From Parasponia andersonii (lineage: Eukaryota > Streptophyta > Magnoliopsida > Rosales > Cannabaceae), in the NCBI GenBank assembly GCA_002914805.1, contig JXTB01000002.1, positions 564,132-628,131 on the forward strand: a stretch of 64,000 bases of DNA, given 5' to 3'. Below are positions 1 to 11,042 of the stretch, one piece after another; the first letter of the stretch is position 1, and each line of letters opens with the position of its first letter. A program made the translations under genes and the position numbers. The notes under the pieces were generated by a model. That model did not search any database and was not told where the DNA came from. It saw only the letters and a list, made by a program, of their open reading frames with translations.

Positions 1-890
1 TTTTATTATTTACAATATAAAATCAAATTTCATCTTTTATTTTTATTGTTAATTTTTTAATTTATAATTACTAAAAACTGACTTAGCACATTGCTTTGAA
101 AATTTCATAGTTTCAAAACTCACATTCATAGGAAGTGAGAGAGATTATTATTACTTCCTAAATCTTCTCCTTAAAATAGGTGGAAGCTTAATTAAAAATG
201 CACTAAATAGTAAAAAAAATGTATGGGTCTTATCACAAACGATTGAATATTCGGCCTATTTTAATTAATGTTCATTTTTAAAACATTGTAACAAAATGAC
301 CCATGCCTATACCAAATATAAATATAATGTACTTAATATAAAAATTAATATCCTCAATATATAAACTAAAGTTGGTATATAAATAGAGATGATATTAAAA
401 CACATTATCTAATCCAAATAAGGAGGGGAAAAAATATTTCAAGCAGAAAAAGCTATCGAGGTTGGGGAATAACTGCATCGTAAATATATGGATATGGTGT
501 GAGAATAATAGTAGCATAATTTACTTTGTACCCGTCTCGATATACATAGTCATATATTGATACAAATATAGAGTTAATTGCAAAAAAAATCCCGAAATAT
601 GACTTTTCTGCATTTTTAACCATATCTTTTGGCATATATAAAATTATACATCTACATTTGAAATCTTCGCAAACTTCTACTTTCTATGTACATATTTTTC
701 AACTCTCATACCTATGTATCTTTAAAAAAATAATGATTTTGGTGACTTATATATGTTTACATATTTGAATTTAGAGTTTAAAAAACCACTCTAAGAGAAA
801 AGGTAATTAGGATGGGTATGGTATTATAATTGACTTTTGAGGATGAGGATGATAATGGAAACATCATCCTTGATCCATTTCGTTGCCATT
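1..890. other. AT-rich intergenic DNA
   Basis: No reading frame here has plant-gene character: the open frames are short and rich in Ile, Tyr and Lys as expected from AT-rich DNA. I see no splice-site-bounded exon, RNA gene or clear repeat. Confidence 0.6.
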
Positions 891-1569
891 TAGGGATGTC
901 AACGAGACAGTGTGAGACCAGTTTTGTGTTTACAATCCTCGTCCCCATTATTATTTTATTATATCATCCCCGCATCATTCACCATTTTATTTGGTATGAG
1001 GCAATTTCGGGGAATCCCCACGGTTTCCTCATTGGTATATCGGGTTCCTTGTTTGGATTCGTTATCTTGAATAAATTAAACAATTCTATGTTAGTTTAAA
1101 TTTTTTACAAGTCTAAAAATATCGAAAAACCATGAAAATTAAAGTCAACTTCATTAAAAATTCTAATTTTAGATCTAAATAACTAAAAAATACATTCAAA
1201 TAAAACTTTAACATATTAGAATTGTCAAATATAAAATATTTAACACCAAAATCATATAGCATATCACTCATTCATAAAGTTAACACATTCCCAAATAACT
1301 CAAAAAAATATTAGTATATGACTATATATTATTAGATCTTTTTCTTTTTAAAAAATTTCTACTTGAATCACTATTATATAAAAAAAATAGAAATTAACTT
1401 ATAAATAATCAGGACGGGGTCGGTGCGAGACACTCAATCCCAAACCTACCATGCCTTGCTAAATATTAAACAGGTAATCTCCGTCTCATACCCTGCACTA
1501 TTTATAACGGTGCAAGTCCGCCCTATTCGGGTCGGTGCACCACCCCGTTCGATAAAATTAACATCCCTA
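891..1569. mobile_element. Non-autonomous hAT-like element, copy 1
   Basis: The segment opens with TAGGGATGTCAACG and closes with TTAACATCCCTA, giving terminal inverted repeats of about 12 bases (TAGGGATGTYAA). Inside, GC-rich blocks at both ends (for example GGGGAATCCCCACGG near 1011 and CGGGTCGGTGCACC near 1528) contrast with an AT-rich core, and no transposase is visible. TAGGG/CAGGG termini of this kind are typical of plant hAT-derived non-autonomous elements. A diverged relative with the same end blocks lies at 21660-22315. The flanking 8-mers (TTGCCATT and TTATTATT) are only partly alike, so the target duplication is not proven. Confidence 0.5.
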
Positions 1570-1804
1570 TTATTATTCCTATATATAAGTAGATAAAACA
1601 AGTATAAAAATATATATAATCAATCATTTAGTTATAAAAAAAGGAAATAGACCATAATGAGACAAATGTAAAAAAAGGACATTATTCTAATTTTGCAACA
1701 AAAAAAAAAAAATTTTTTTTGGCCCAAATTATTGTTACCATTATCCAAATCCTTGGATCAACCATCATAAGTTCATGGGATTTTTAGCTTAATAGCTGAA
1801 TTTT

Positions 1805-2345
1805 GGATTATAGTTTACAAAATGACCATTTTTCAAACACTATTAAAAAATGATCGAGTTTTGAAAATTATTAAAAAAATGACCATTTTTCATATTTAGT
1901 ATAAACTATATCAATTTCTTTTTTAAAAAATTGATTTACTTTATAAAAAAATGATTTACTTTATTTAGTATATTAAAATATATTGATTTATTTTTTAAAA
2001 AATTTATTTACTTTTTAAAAAAATATTAACTTTTTTTCAAAAATTGATTTACTTTATAAAAAAAATAGATAAACTGGATTATAGTTTACAAAATGACCAT
2101 TTTTCAAACACTGTTAAAAAATGATCAAGTTTTGAAAATTATTAAAAAAATGACCATTTTTCGTATTTAGTATAAAATATATTAATTAATTTTTTAAAAA
2201 ATTGATTTACTTTATAAAAAAATGATTTACTTTATTTAGTATATTAAAATATATTGATTTATTTTTAAAAAAATTTATTTACTTTTTTAAAAAAATATTT
2301 ACTTTTTTCAAAAATTGATTTACTTTATAAAAAAAAGTAGATAAA
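1805..2345. repeat. Two-copy tandem duplication, 271-bp unit
   Basis: A unit beginning GGATTATAGTTTACAAAATG at 1805 recurs at 2076 with few changes, including the internal ATGACCATTTTTC blocks and poly-T/poly-A runs. It is AT-rich and non-coding. Confidence 0.8.
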
Positions 2346-3420
2346 CTAAGAAATGACTATTTATCAAAATAAAATTATAAAAGATCATTTACTAAATAGG
2401 TGTAAAAAAAGGGGAATTTTTAAAATTAATGTTAAAAAAAAAGGAGCATTTCTTATAAATTATCTTAAGTTCATAACCAGCACACTATCTTAAGCCCAAA
2501 TCACTCATTTACAGTGGGCTCTTTCTTTACTGGCTCAATACACAATGAGCTCTCAAAAAATATAAGAACCAGCACACTATGAATAGTCCAATACACAGAA
2601 AGGCCATTTTCTTTTAATTGGCTTTCTAGCATAGCATTGTCACACGTTCTATTTGAATTGGGCCAACACGTGCTACCCATGATCCACATCATTCTGTATC
2701 GTGCTAGTGCGTAGGTGTCTAACGCAACGTACTATGTTGTGGCAATGAGCTATCTTTTGTTTTTTCTATGGTGCTTGGTCTATTACTTAACTTATGAACT
2801 CGACATGGTTCATATAATAATTGAACCATGTAAGAGACTTATTTATTGTTGTGTCTCGTCGTAAAATTGTATTATGTGGTCTCATATTGTCGTGCTAATC
2901 ACTTGACAGCTTTATTCTAGCATAAAAGTTATTGAAAAAAAAAAAACAAAAATCAAAAGAAAAGATGATGGGTGTTTTTGTTTGAAAAATTGGGAAAAAA
3001 AAAAGTGTTAGTGTCCGATAGAAACAAGTAGATTTACTTGTGCAGAGCAATTGACCATTCCCCTTTGAAAATCGTTTTGGTCATCTTCAATCGATATAGT
3101 TTGCACATGAAAGTTTGATGTTATTTTAGGAGCATAAAGAATGCAATGTAGTTGTTCTTTATCAATTTTGACACTATTTTGAAACATGTAATGAAAATAA
3201 TTTTGACACTATTTTAAAATATGTAATGAAAAAGGAAGTAGTGTATAAATTGTCTACGAAACATGAGTTTATTTTAAAGAGAATTTTAGAATTTTGAATT
3301 TGCCACTATCTCTCCTAAACTTGACCAGGTCGAGTACCAAGTGTATATATATATATAAATGACACATGTTTATATACGATTGTAAGTCGAGTAGCAAGTA
3401 TATATATATATAAATGACAC
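2346..3420. other. Intergenic DNA, no gene seen
   Basis: Contains homopolymer A runs and a short duplicated phrase (ATATATATATATAAATGACACATG near 3340 and again near 3398). No supported coding region. Confidence 0.55.
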
Positions 3421-3625
3421 ATGATTGTCAGTAGGTATTTTTTTAAACATATATATGGATATTTTTTTTAGCCGTTGGATCATCATCTAATAGTGATCTA
3501 ATGGTTATAATGAGATGCATGAAAAGATATGCATCGTAAATATTAAATATGCAAAATAAATTTTCATTGGCTAGATTGATACTTATGCATAAGTTAAAAA
3601 AAAAAAAACATACTAGATTAGTGTC
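3421..3625 (-). mobile_element. MITE family M1, copy A (inverted)
   Basis: In reverse orientation this matches the element at 18681-18990. It reads from a CAGTAGGTATTTTTTT end, through a GCCGTTGGATCATCATCTAA block, to TTAAAAAAAAAAAACATACTAGATT at the other end. It is bordered by TA-rich runs, like the other copies. It contains no gene; the frame at 3549-3815 is a shadow of it, because a homologous frame appears opposite the copy at 18.5-18.75 kb. Confidence 0.6.
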
Positions 3626-3796
3626 AATTTATATATACATCTATGTTCAAATAACTTTGACCATAGTTGAAAAAGATCGACTATGTTCGAATATAGCTGA
3701 ATATACACAAATATACACGGTCGAACATAGTTTAGTGTTGACAGTAGCAGACGTGTTATTAGGTGTTTTAAAATTTGTTAGAGAATGTGATATTTT

Positions 3797-3886
3797 AGTA
3801 ATTTGGGATATGTAACTCGAAAATGAGGTTTAACTTTTGATAGTAATTTGGGATATGTAACTCGAAAATGAGGATTAACTTTTGAT
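3797..3886. repeat. 45-bp unit, two tandem copies
   Basis: AGTAATTTGGGATATGTAAC begins at 3797 and again at 3842; the two units differ at one or two positions. Confidence 0.8.
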
Positions 3887-4689
3887 AATATTTATGGAAA
3901 AATAATAAATCCATTTATCATTACCAGGGCATTAGCAGATTGCCGGTGTAAAACTCATTGTTCTTTTCACAAATAAAAAGGACATGTCATTCGTATTAAA
4001 AGAGTTAGTTGTAGACATGTACATAACTTTCAAAGAAAATAAAGGACATTTGCATTTTTTTTTCTTTTTTGAGTTGAGGGAATTTTTCCTTTTTTGATAA
4101 AAGGAATATTTCCTCTTTATTCCTATTACAATTGGACGGAGGAACAGAATTTTGGACCTCACAATTGCATGAAATTCGAACTGTGAATTCTTATGTTGGA
4201 TTTGGAGGCCTATGTAGTTCCCATCCAACTAAGTTCGCAAAAGAAAAAGTTAAGAGAAAAAAAGCCATTTAACTTTTTGCTCTTATGTGAAATAGAAGAT
4301 AGTATTTATGAAAGAATGAGACTAGACTTATTTAGTAGTCATTCATTAGTGTGAAGGGCTTTAGTCCTTTTGGGCGTATAACCTACTTCTGCCACAATTA
4401 CTAATGCCACTATTAGCATACCTGTCCACTGAGATCCTTGTAGTAATAATTGGCCAAACCATTATAGTATTTGATCTACGGCAGCACTATATGCCTTGAA
4501 TAGTGCCATAGCTTGAAAAAACTGAATATCAATTGGGGCCCTAATTAACTTGTTCGAGGGACCACAAACCTTTTGTATTCTAGTCACTAATGGATGCATC
4601 CGTCCCCATTGATGAAACCATTTCATGTGAATCGGCTTATCATATGCTATAGAAATGTCAAATGGATTGGATCGCCTAATGTCAAATGA
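3887..4689. other. Intergenic DNA, no gene seen
   Basis: The longest frame (4462-4836, minus, about 124 codons) runs into the repeat at 4690 onward and has no recognisable family. I see no exon structure. Confidence 0.5.
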
Positions 4690-5436
4690 AAAAAAATTAG
4701 TGTCGAGCACAACACGATATAAAGTGATTCTGGGCCGTGCCAAGCACGACATGAGGTATTGGACCTTCCTGGACTTTAGTTTTTGGACACTATGAGCTAG
4801 CATGACATGACTCAACCTTAGACATGAGCACGACATAATCTAAAAAGCACGAAAAATATGACTCTAAATACTTTAAAAAATATTTATTTTTATTTGTTAT
4901 ATTATTTATATCTGCAAATTTTGTATGCCTTTTTTTGTGTTTACTTATTAATAAACTCACTTTTTTTATTTTTTATTTTAAAAATAATTTTTATTAGTGA
5001 GTTTTAATTTAATATTTTCTTTTTAAATAATTACGAGTATATTACATATTTTGATTATTATTTTAAATAAAAATATAATTATTTAATTAAATATTTTTTA
5101 AAAATTCATAAAATATTAACTGTCACAATAATTTAATAGGTCGACTGAAGATGAGCATAAAAATATGCTAGCACGTTTGGCACATTATATTCGGTACGAT
5201 AAGTGCCTAGTATAAATACAATCATGACATGAGCACAACACTAGGCGTGCTTGTGCTTGTGGGTTGTACAGGGTCTAGAGTTTTGAAACTTGGGCCAGTA
5301 TTAGCACGACACGAAATTTTGTTGGGCTGTGCTAAATACGACACGAGGTACAAGTAGGTTTACCTTTCAAGGGCCGGTCTGGTACGATACGACCTATTTG
5401 ACATCTTAACTGGCCTAACCTATTTGACATCTATGG
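4690..5436. mobile_element. Degenerate hAT-like repeat with GGGCCGTGC/GCACGAC blocks
   Basis: Both ends carry repeated GCACGACAC / GGGCCGTGCC-type words, at 4731-4830 and 5180-5400, around a very AT-rich core. The right side ends in ACGACCTATTTGACATCTTAA. Non-autonomous hAT-type elements with CGTGCC-rich ends and a terminal GACATCT(C)TA are common in plants. The left terminus is not clear and no transposase is present. Confidence 0.4.
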
Positions 5437-6148
5437 CACACCCTTCGTACTTGCCGTGCCTTAGTCATTTATGCTATATGATGAGAATAATTGATTAAAG
5501 GGCTTTGATTCATGCGTTTGGAATGGAAATTATATTAAATAAAATTCACTGACATTATGGCTTAATTCAAATTAAGCTGCCATAATTCAAATTAAGCTGT
5601 CACACTGATTTAGTGACTGCGTAAGTAAGGGCAGAATGAAATTTAATCCAGAGGAGATAAAATTAAATATGTTTTAATTGTAAGAAGACCTGACTCAAAA
5701 CTTGACTTAAGGAATGTACTTAAAATTTTAAAAATTTAGAAAGTGCAAATGCTAAATTTAAATGGGGTGAATACAGATTGGAAAAAATTTATATACTATT
5801 GACAAAAAAAAATTAGAGTGCAATTACTCCTTTAGGCCCCATATGGCTCCGCCTTTGCGCACAATAATACGAATCCTTTCTTAAAACAGTTTTATTATTA
5901 TGTTAATAAGATTATTGTAAATGGGTAAAATTGTGAATCAAGAGCTTAAATTTTGTTACTACATTAAATTTTGATAAAATGCCCAGGAGTGAGTGCGAAA
6001 AATTAGAACAAACTTGAATAGTTAAACGATTTAGTTTGTAGACGGAAATTATAATTATGAAAGACAAGCTTATCATGTTAATACGATCAATTATAATAGT
6101 ATGTTTAGGTAAGTAACTAAGTATGACACGAGTCGTGTATCAAGGGTT

Positions 6149-6152
<4 letters not shown>
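5437..6152. other. Intergenic DNA, no gene seen
   Basis: AT-rich sequence with one short local duplication (CATAATTCAAATTAAGCTG near 5561-5600). No supported feature. Confidence 0.5.

Positions 6153-6181
<29 letters not shown>
6153..6181. repeat. (TA)n microsatellite
   Basis: About 14 TA dinucleotides, directly abutting MITE family M1 copy B. Confidence 0.9.
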
Positions 6182-6628
6182 GGGCACCAATCCAGTAGGT
6201 ATTTTTTTTTTTTACCTATGGATAGGTATCAATTTAGCCAATAAAAACTTAGCATGTACATTTTTTTATTATAAAAAGTAAGACAGAGAAAGAGCATTAA
6301 TGATGNNNNNNNNNNNNNNNNNNNNNNNNNNNNNNNNNNNNNNNNNNNNNNNNNNNNNNNNNNNNNNNNNNNNNNNNNNNNNNNNNNNNNNNNNNNNNNN
6401 NNNNNNNNNNNNNNNNNNATATATATATATATATGTTTCTAATCTAATATGTATTTTTTTAGCAATTAGATTATAATTTGAGTAGTTGGAAAATAATAAT
6501 AATAATAATAATTTATTATTTAATAATTTTCTCTTTCTACTTTTTACTTTGAAAAGGTATGCTGATAAATTTTAATTGGACAAATTAATACCTATAAATA
6601 GATAAAATTAGTTACTGGATTGATGCCC
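6182..6628 (+). mobile_element. MITE family M1, copy B (interrupted by assembly gap)
   Basis: It starts GGGCACCAATCCAGTAGGTA, nearly identical to 18681 onward, and is then cut by the N gap at 6306-6418. After the gap, a TA run and an internally rearranged stretch lead to TTACTGGATTGATGCCC at about 6612-6628, which is the inverted partner of the start. The gap probably hides collapsed TA or MITE sequence. Confidence 0.5.
6306..6418. other. Assembly gap (113 N)
   Basis: Run of N inside a MITE next to TA microsatellites. Its true length is unknown. Confidence 0.98.
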
Positions 6629-6870
6629 GGCATCAATCCGGTAGGTATTTTTTTTTACTTATACATAGATATCATTTTAGCTAATGAAAATTTATCATGC
6701 ATATTTTTTTATTAAAAAATAAGAAAAAAATATTAATAATACGTATCTTTTCATATATCTTATTATAACTATTGGATCACCGTTAGACGATGATCTAACA
6801 GCTTAAACGAAATACATCGCACACGAGTAAAATGAAAAATAAATGCACACGAGTAAAATGAAAAATAAGT
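6629..6870 (+). mobile_element. MITE family M1, copy C
   Basis: It begins GGCATCAATCCGGTAGGTAT directly after copy B. It keeps the family order: poly-T run, GCTAATGAAAATTTATCATGCA, then TTGGATCACCGTTAGACGATGATC. The right terminus is not clear. A 24-bp duplication (CACACGAGTAAAATGAAAAA) lies at 6817-6870. Confidence 0.5.
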
Positions 6871-7189
6871 ACTTCAGCCATATATATTTGTTTTTTTCGC
6901 ATTGATTGCTTAAGCAAATAAAACAAAATCCATTATAGAGCAAATCCGACATGATCCAAGGCCATCGACAATACTCAAAGATTCAAGATGTTGACACTAT
7001 CCATCGTTAACACATTTACCAAAATTTACAAGTTTTTCTTGAAACTTCACCTTGTTAATGAGTTATCCCTCGTAATGTACTACTATTCTATAGCAAAGCT
7101 TTATCTCTCTTTTGGGTATCCAAGAAAACTTTAAAGCTAGATCAACGAACTATTCTGCATAATTATAACCGGAGACTTTTTTTCACGTG

Positions 7190-7510
7190 CTTATTTTTAT
7201 TTTTTATAATTAACCAAAGGATGTCTGTCTGAGAGTTTTATTTTTATTTTTGCTAACCAATGGGTGTCTGAGATTAGTGCATTGACTAATTACACATGAT
7301 TTGTGTATCGTACACTCGGAAGTTCCCTACACACATCAAGATATTATTTTTATTATTTCTTTTAACCAATTGGTGCATGAGATTCTTCTTCTTTTTTTTT
7401 TTTGTTAGCCAATGGGGTGTCTGAGATTAGTGCCTATTCAAGTGCTTATGTTTTATTTTTACTAACCAATGTGTGTTTGAGATTAGTGCACTGACAAATT
7501 TCACATGATC
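7190..7510. repeat. Degenerate repeats of a CTAACCAATGGGTGTCTGAGATTAG phrase
   Basis: Related phrases occur near 7206, 7253, 7362, 7407 and 7464, each preceded by a TTTTATTTTT run. Spacing is irregular (about 45-110 bases). Two copies continue alike into ATTAGTGCAYTGAC and GAAGTTCCCTA. Confidence 0.6.
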
Positions 7511-7554
7511 TCATCGGCTCAGAAGTTCCCTATACACGTCTTGCTAGCTTTTTT

Positions 7555-7660
7555 ACACCAAGAGGCATGGTGACAAGGGATGATACCAAGAGAATTCGAA
7601 CCATCCACCTACCTCGAGGCTCTTCAACCACTTGAACCACCCTTGGGAGTTCAAGTACTT
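7555..7660 (-). mobile_element. tRNA-derived SINE-like sequence
   Basis: On the minus strand a TGGTTCAAGTGGTTGAAGAG stretch resembles a pol III A box. It is followed about 30 bases later by GGTTCGAATTCTC, a good B box, and then by a CTCTTGGTGTAAAA tail. The order and spacing fit a plant SINE of the Au type. It could also be a degenerate tRNA pseudogene. Confidence 0.45.
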
Positions 7661-10600
7661 ATTTTTGCTCCCATTTTTCTTTAACTAATTGTGAGGCTTC
7701 CGCATTGTAATGAAATATAGGTGAAGCCTTTAATAACAAATAAAAATAAAATAAAATACACAGTATAGAGTATCGAGTGGTAGTTTAGTTTGTTGGGCAC
7801 TTGGGCTAATCTTTAACTTCCACTTCACTTTGCCTTTACGCCCTCTCTCTCTCTCTCTCTCTCTCTCTCTAACTTTGTTCAATAGGGTGAAACATTCGAA
7901 GAAAACGGAAAAAGAGAAAACAATTAAAAACTGAAAATTAACCACATATATTCCAAATACATAATACCTAAACCAAGTGACAATGTGACACGAAGGAAAA
8001 AGCCAACTAGGAGAAATTACAATACTACATCCCAAGTTAACTAAACTGGCATAGTGGCATGTGCATCAAGAGATATAAAAAGGAGGTGAGCATGCAAACA
8101 AGAAAAATGGAAGGATGTTTATTTAGTCAAGCATTCACATGCATGTTTTATATATCATTATTGGTCCATTTGGTGATTAATTAAACAATTATGGTTACTA
8201 TTTTATCAATTGCATAATTTATTTATATCTTTGTTCCATGTTGTAATTTCCCCTTATGTTCGTATCCAATCAAATAATTGATAAACAAGTCTTAATTCAA
8301 TCTGGCTTAATTATAAAATTTATTGATTAAAAGACTGTCTTGTGAGGAATATTATGGACTGTTCTTCACATGAATAACGTTCAAGTGCATTTCAGGAAAA
8401 TGCAATAAAGGAAAAAAAAAAAAAAAAGAAGAAGTGAAACAAAGAAAAATAAAAAGTATCTATGATGGCCCCACCTAATATATCCCCTGAATCAAATCAA
8501 ACTTTCAAAGGTAAAAATAATTAATATATTTAATCGTTATGATGTTTTATTGGTTTTGATAAAAGTAATTAATTTTTTACACAAGGTTGGATACATTGAA
8601 TTGTAAGATCTAGCACCTTCATTGAATTGTAAGATCTAGCACCTAAATATAGCTTGTAATTCATGCTTTTAATTTTTTTAGGCAGGGTTCAAAACGTATT
8701 CCTATTTCACGAGAAATCATGGACCCATATTGCTTTTCATGGTGTACACTATATTCCTCGACTCCTTTTTTTTTTATCCAAAATATTTTCTATTTTTTTT
8801 CTTGGATCATGGGCCCAATATAGGTTAAGATCATATGCTTCAAAGCCAACTACCAGTAGCTCATTCCAGATTATTTTAACTATTTTTTGCTTGAAGAACA
8901 CTTTAACTATTTCGTGCTTAACCAGCACCACCATTAAATACTGTCCACTTCCATGATAACTACAAATGTAAGGAGAAAAAACATTGTAAAACAATGATGT
9001 CTATTAAGATATCAGTACTTTTTATGGGGCTATATTGATCCTCATCATATCATTGCTTACAATTTGATCAGTTCAAACTTATTTAAAGAAAAATATTTTT
9101 CCCTTTTGAGATTTGTTCATGCATATTCAATTATAGATAAGGTCACTCTATTGCATGATCACAGAGAGAGAGAGAGAGAGGGAGCTAATGATGTTTGCTT
9201 ATTATGTGATTAAGCAATGATTATGATTTGAAGGGTGATATAAGGAAAATGAACAAATCCCAGAAGACTGTTTCCCTGAAGCAAACAACTTGGTCAAAGG
9301 GGATGCATATAAACAAGCCATGTGACTGCCAACCAATTATTTCATTATAAGAATATAGGAAATTAATAATAATGCAGCTTTACCCATCTGTGACGGGTAA
9401 GATAAGGCCAAAACCCAATTAATTTAGCATTCATGTACTAACCACCACCTATTCAACAGGCTGAATCCCCCTGTTGATTCTTTGTTCATGGGTATCAATC
9501 GAACACATATTTTCTTTGGCATATTGTAATGATAATAATATATGAAACACTAACTAAAACATATGCATTTCTGTTCAACTATATCAAAAATTAGTGAAGA
9601 TATGCATGCATGGTTTTCCCTATTATTATTATTATTATTTTGCCTTTTGTGAAAAAGAGAAAAAGATGGTCATTGGTATATTTCATCAGCCTTAATTCAT
9701 ACAAGACTTACTTGTGGAATGTAGATAACAAATGGTACAAAAAGGTTGGATGATTAATAAGTACTCAAAATTGAATTCTAATTAACACAACCTTTGTCTT
9801 GGGCCTGCCAACACAGAAGTTAAGCTCAATTTTTGTGGAAATGCACTTATCATTTTTGTTTTAGTAATTTATTTTCTTCCATTAGGTATTGTACCATATT
9901 GGATGAGAAATTGACCGGTTTTATTGTTCTCAAACTTTCTGGGTACACTCGTATATAGCTAAGGGATGACCATATTTAAGTACCAAGATGTAAAACACCC
10001 AAGTGAGTAAATATGCCTGAGCTCTGAATTTGTCCTTGAAAATAAGCCCGACAATGAGGCAGGTGGTAACTTATCTGTGCTAATTTGTCTCGCAAAAGCT
10101 ATCCTGACATTCTGTTTTTATCACAAATTTGCAGAGACTATTTTACCCCGTGGTATTAGAGATGTAAAGGCTATTAATGAATATGGCAACTGATAACAAA
10201 AGGAGGGATGGTGCCTTCTCACAGGGTCTTAGAATCTTAGGTAAGCCTCACTATGAGTTTGTCTAATCCAATTAATAGCCTGGTGGAAGTGAGCACGTGC
10301 AACAGGAAACAAAGACACTTAGTGAATGAACCCCACAGTCCCCATAAGGGTCTTAAGTCTTTCAATTTCTAAAATCCAAGACCCCAAATTGGGACACCCC
10401 AACTGGGCAGCTTCCCCCACTCTTAAAATTGAGTATTTTACACGGATTCTGCATGTTCTTGTCCCAATTTCACATGGTTTCTGATCCTATCCCATACTCA
10501 ATATTAACTTATGGCTATATGTCAGATATTTACCAAAACACCCTTGGTGAATAATTTAGAATAAGGAGTAACATAATAAAATGAAAACAAAACACCCTTG

Positions 10601-10930
10601 GTGAATGAGTTAGAACAAGGAGTAAAATAATAAAATGAAATAGGTATGTAAGATTATTCAAGCAAAGGTAAGGAATCTTTGCCATTAATCTTCAAGGAGT
10701 TTGCTGGCAAGTCTCTTATATAGGGAGTTTCCTCTTTGTTTCTTTCCTCCTAAAGCAGCCTTACCTAATAAAAATGACAGATACAAAACAGTCCTCTTCA
10801 TAAAAGAGACATTGCAAGCTTGTACCAAAGAATGAATAATGGGACAGTGAGATAAGGCTGTTAGAATTGAGTAATAAAGTTTCTGTTCCAATAAAAAGGA
10901 ACATACTATAGTTATGAAGACTACTTATGA
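7661..10930. other. Intergenic DNA upstream of the IQD gene
   Basis: Contains a (CT)n tract at 7842-7870, a 31-bp duplication near 8598-8643 (TGAATTGTAAGATCTAGCAC), a (GA)n tract at 9164-9182 and an ATT run near 9622. A 54-bp tandem duplication lies at 10535-10640 (AAAACACCCTTGGTGAAT). A CACGTG G-box core lies in AGCACGTGCAAC near 10290. No gene is supported. The last 1 kb presumably holds the IQD promoter, but I cannot fix a TATA box. Confidence 0.5.
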
Positions 10931-11042
10931 TCCAATAGAGACAGGGAAAGAGATCTAGATATACATATGATTTGTTGTTCTTTACTTCTTTGCTTGTGGT
11001 CATTGTATATGGAAGCTTAGAGAGGATTTGATTTGACAAAAG

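Noticed and set aside
3549..3815. 88-codon plus-strand frame resembling the minus-strand frame at 18509-18757
   Set aside because: The similarity arises because both lie across copies of MITE family M1 in opposite orientation; runs of Lys and Ile-Tyr come from poly-A and TA repeats.
4462..4836. 124-codon minus-strand frame
   Set aside because: Half lies in a hAT-like repeat; no homology recognised and no splice or promoter context.
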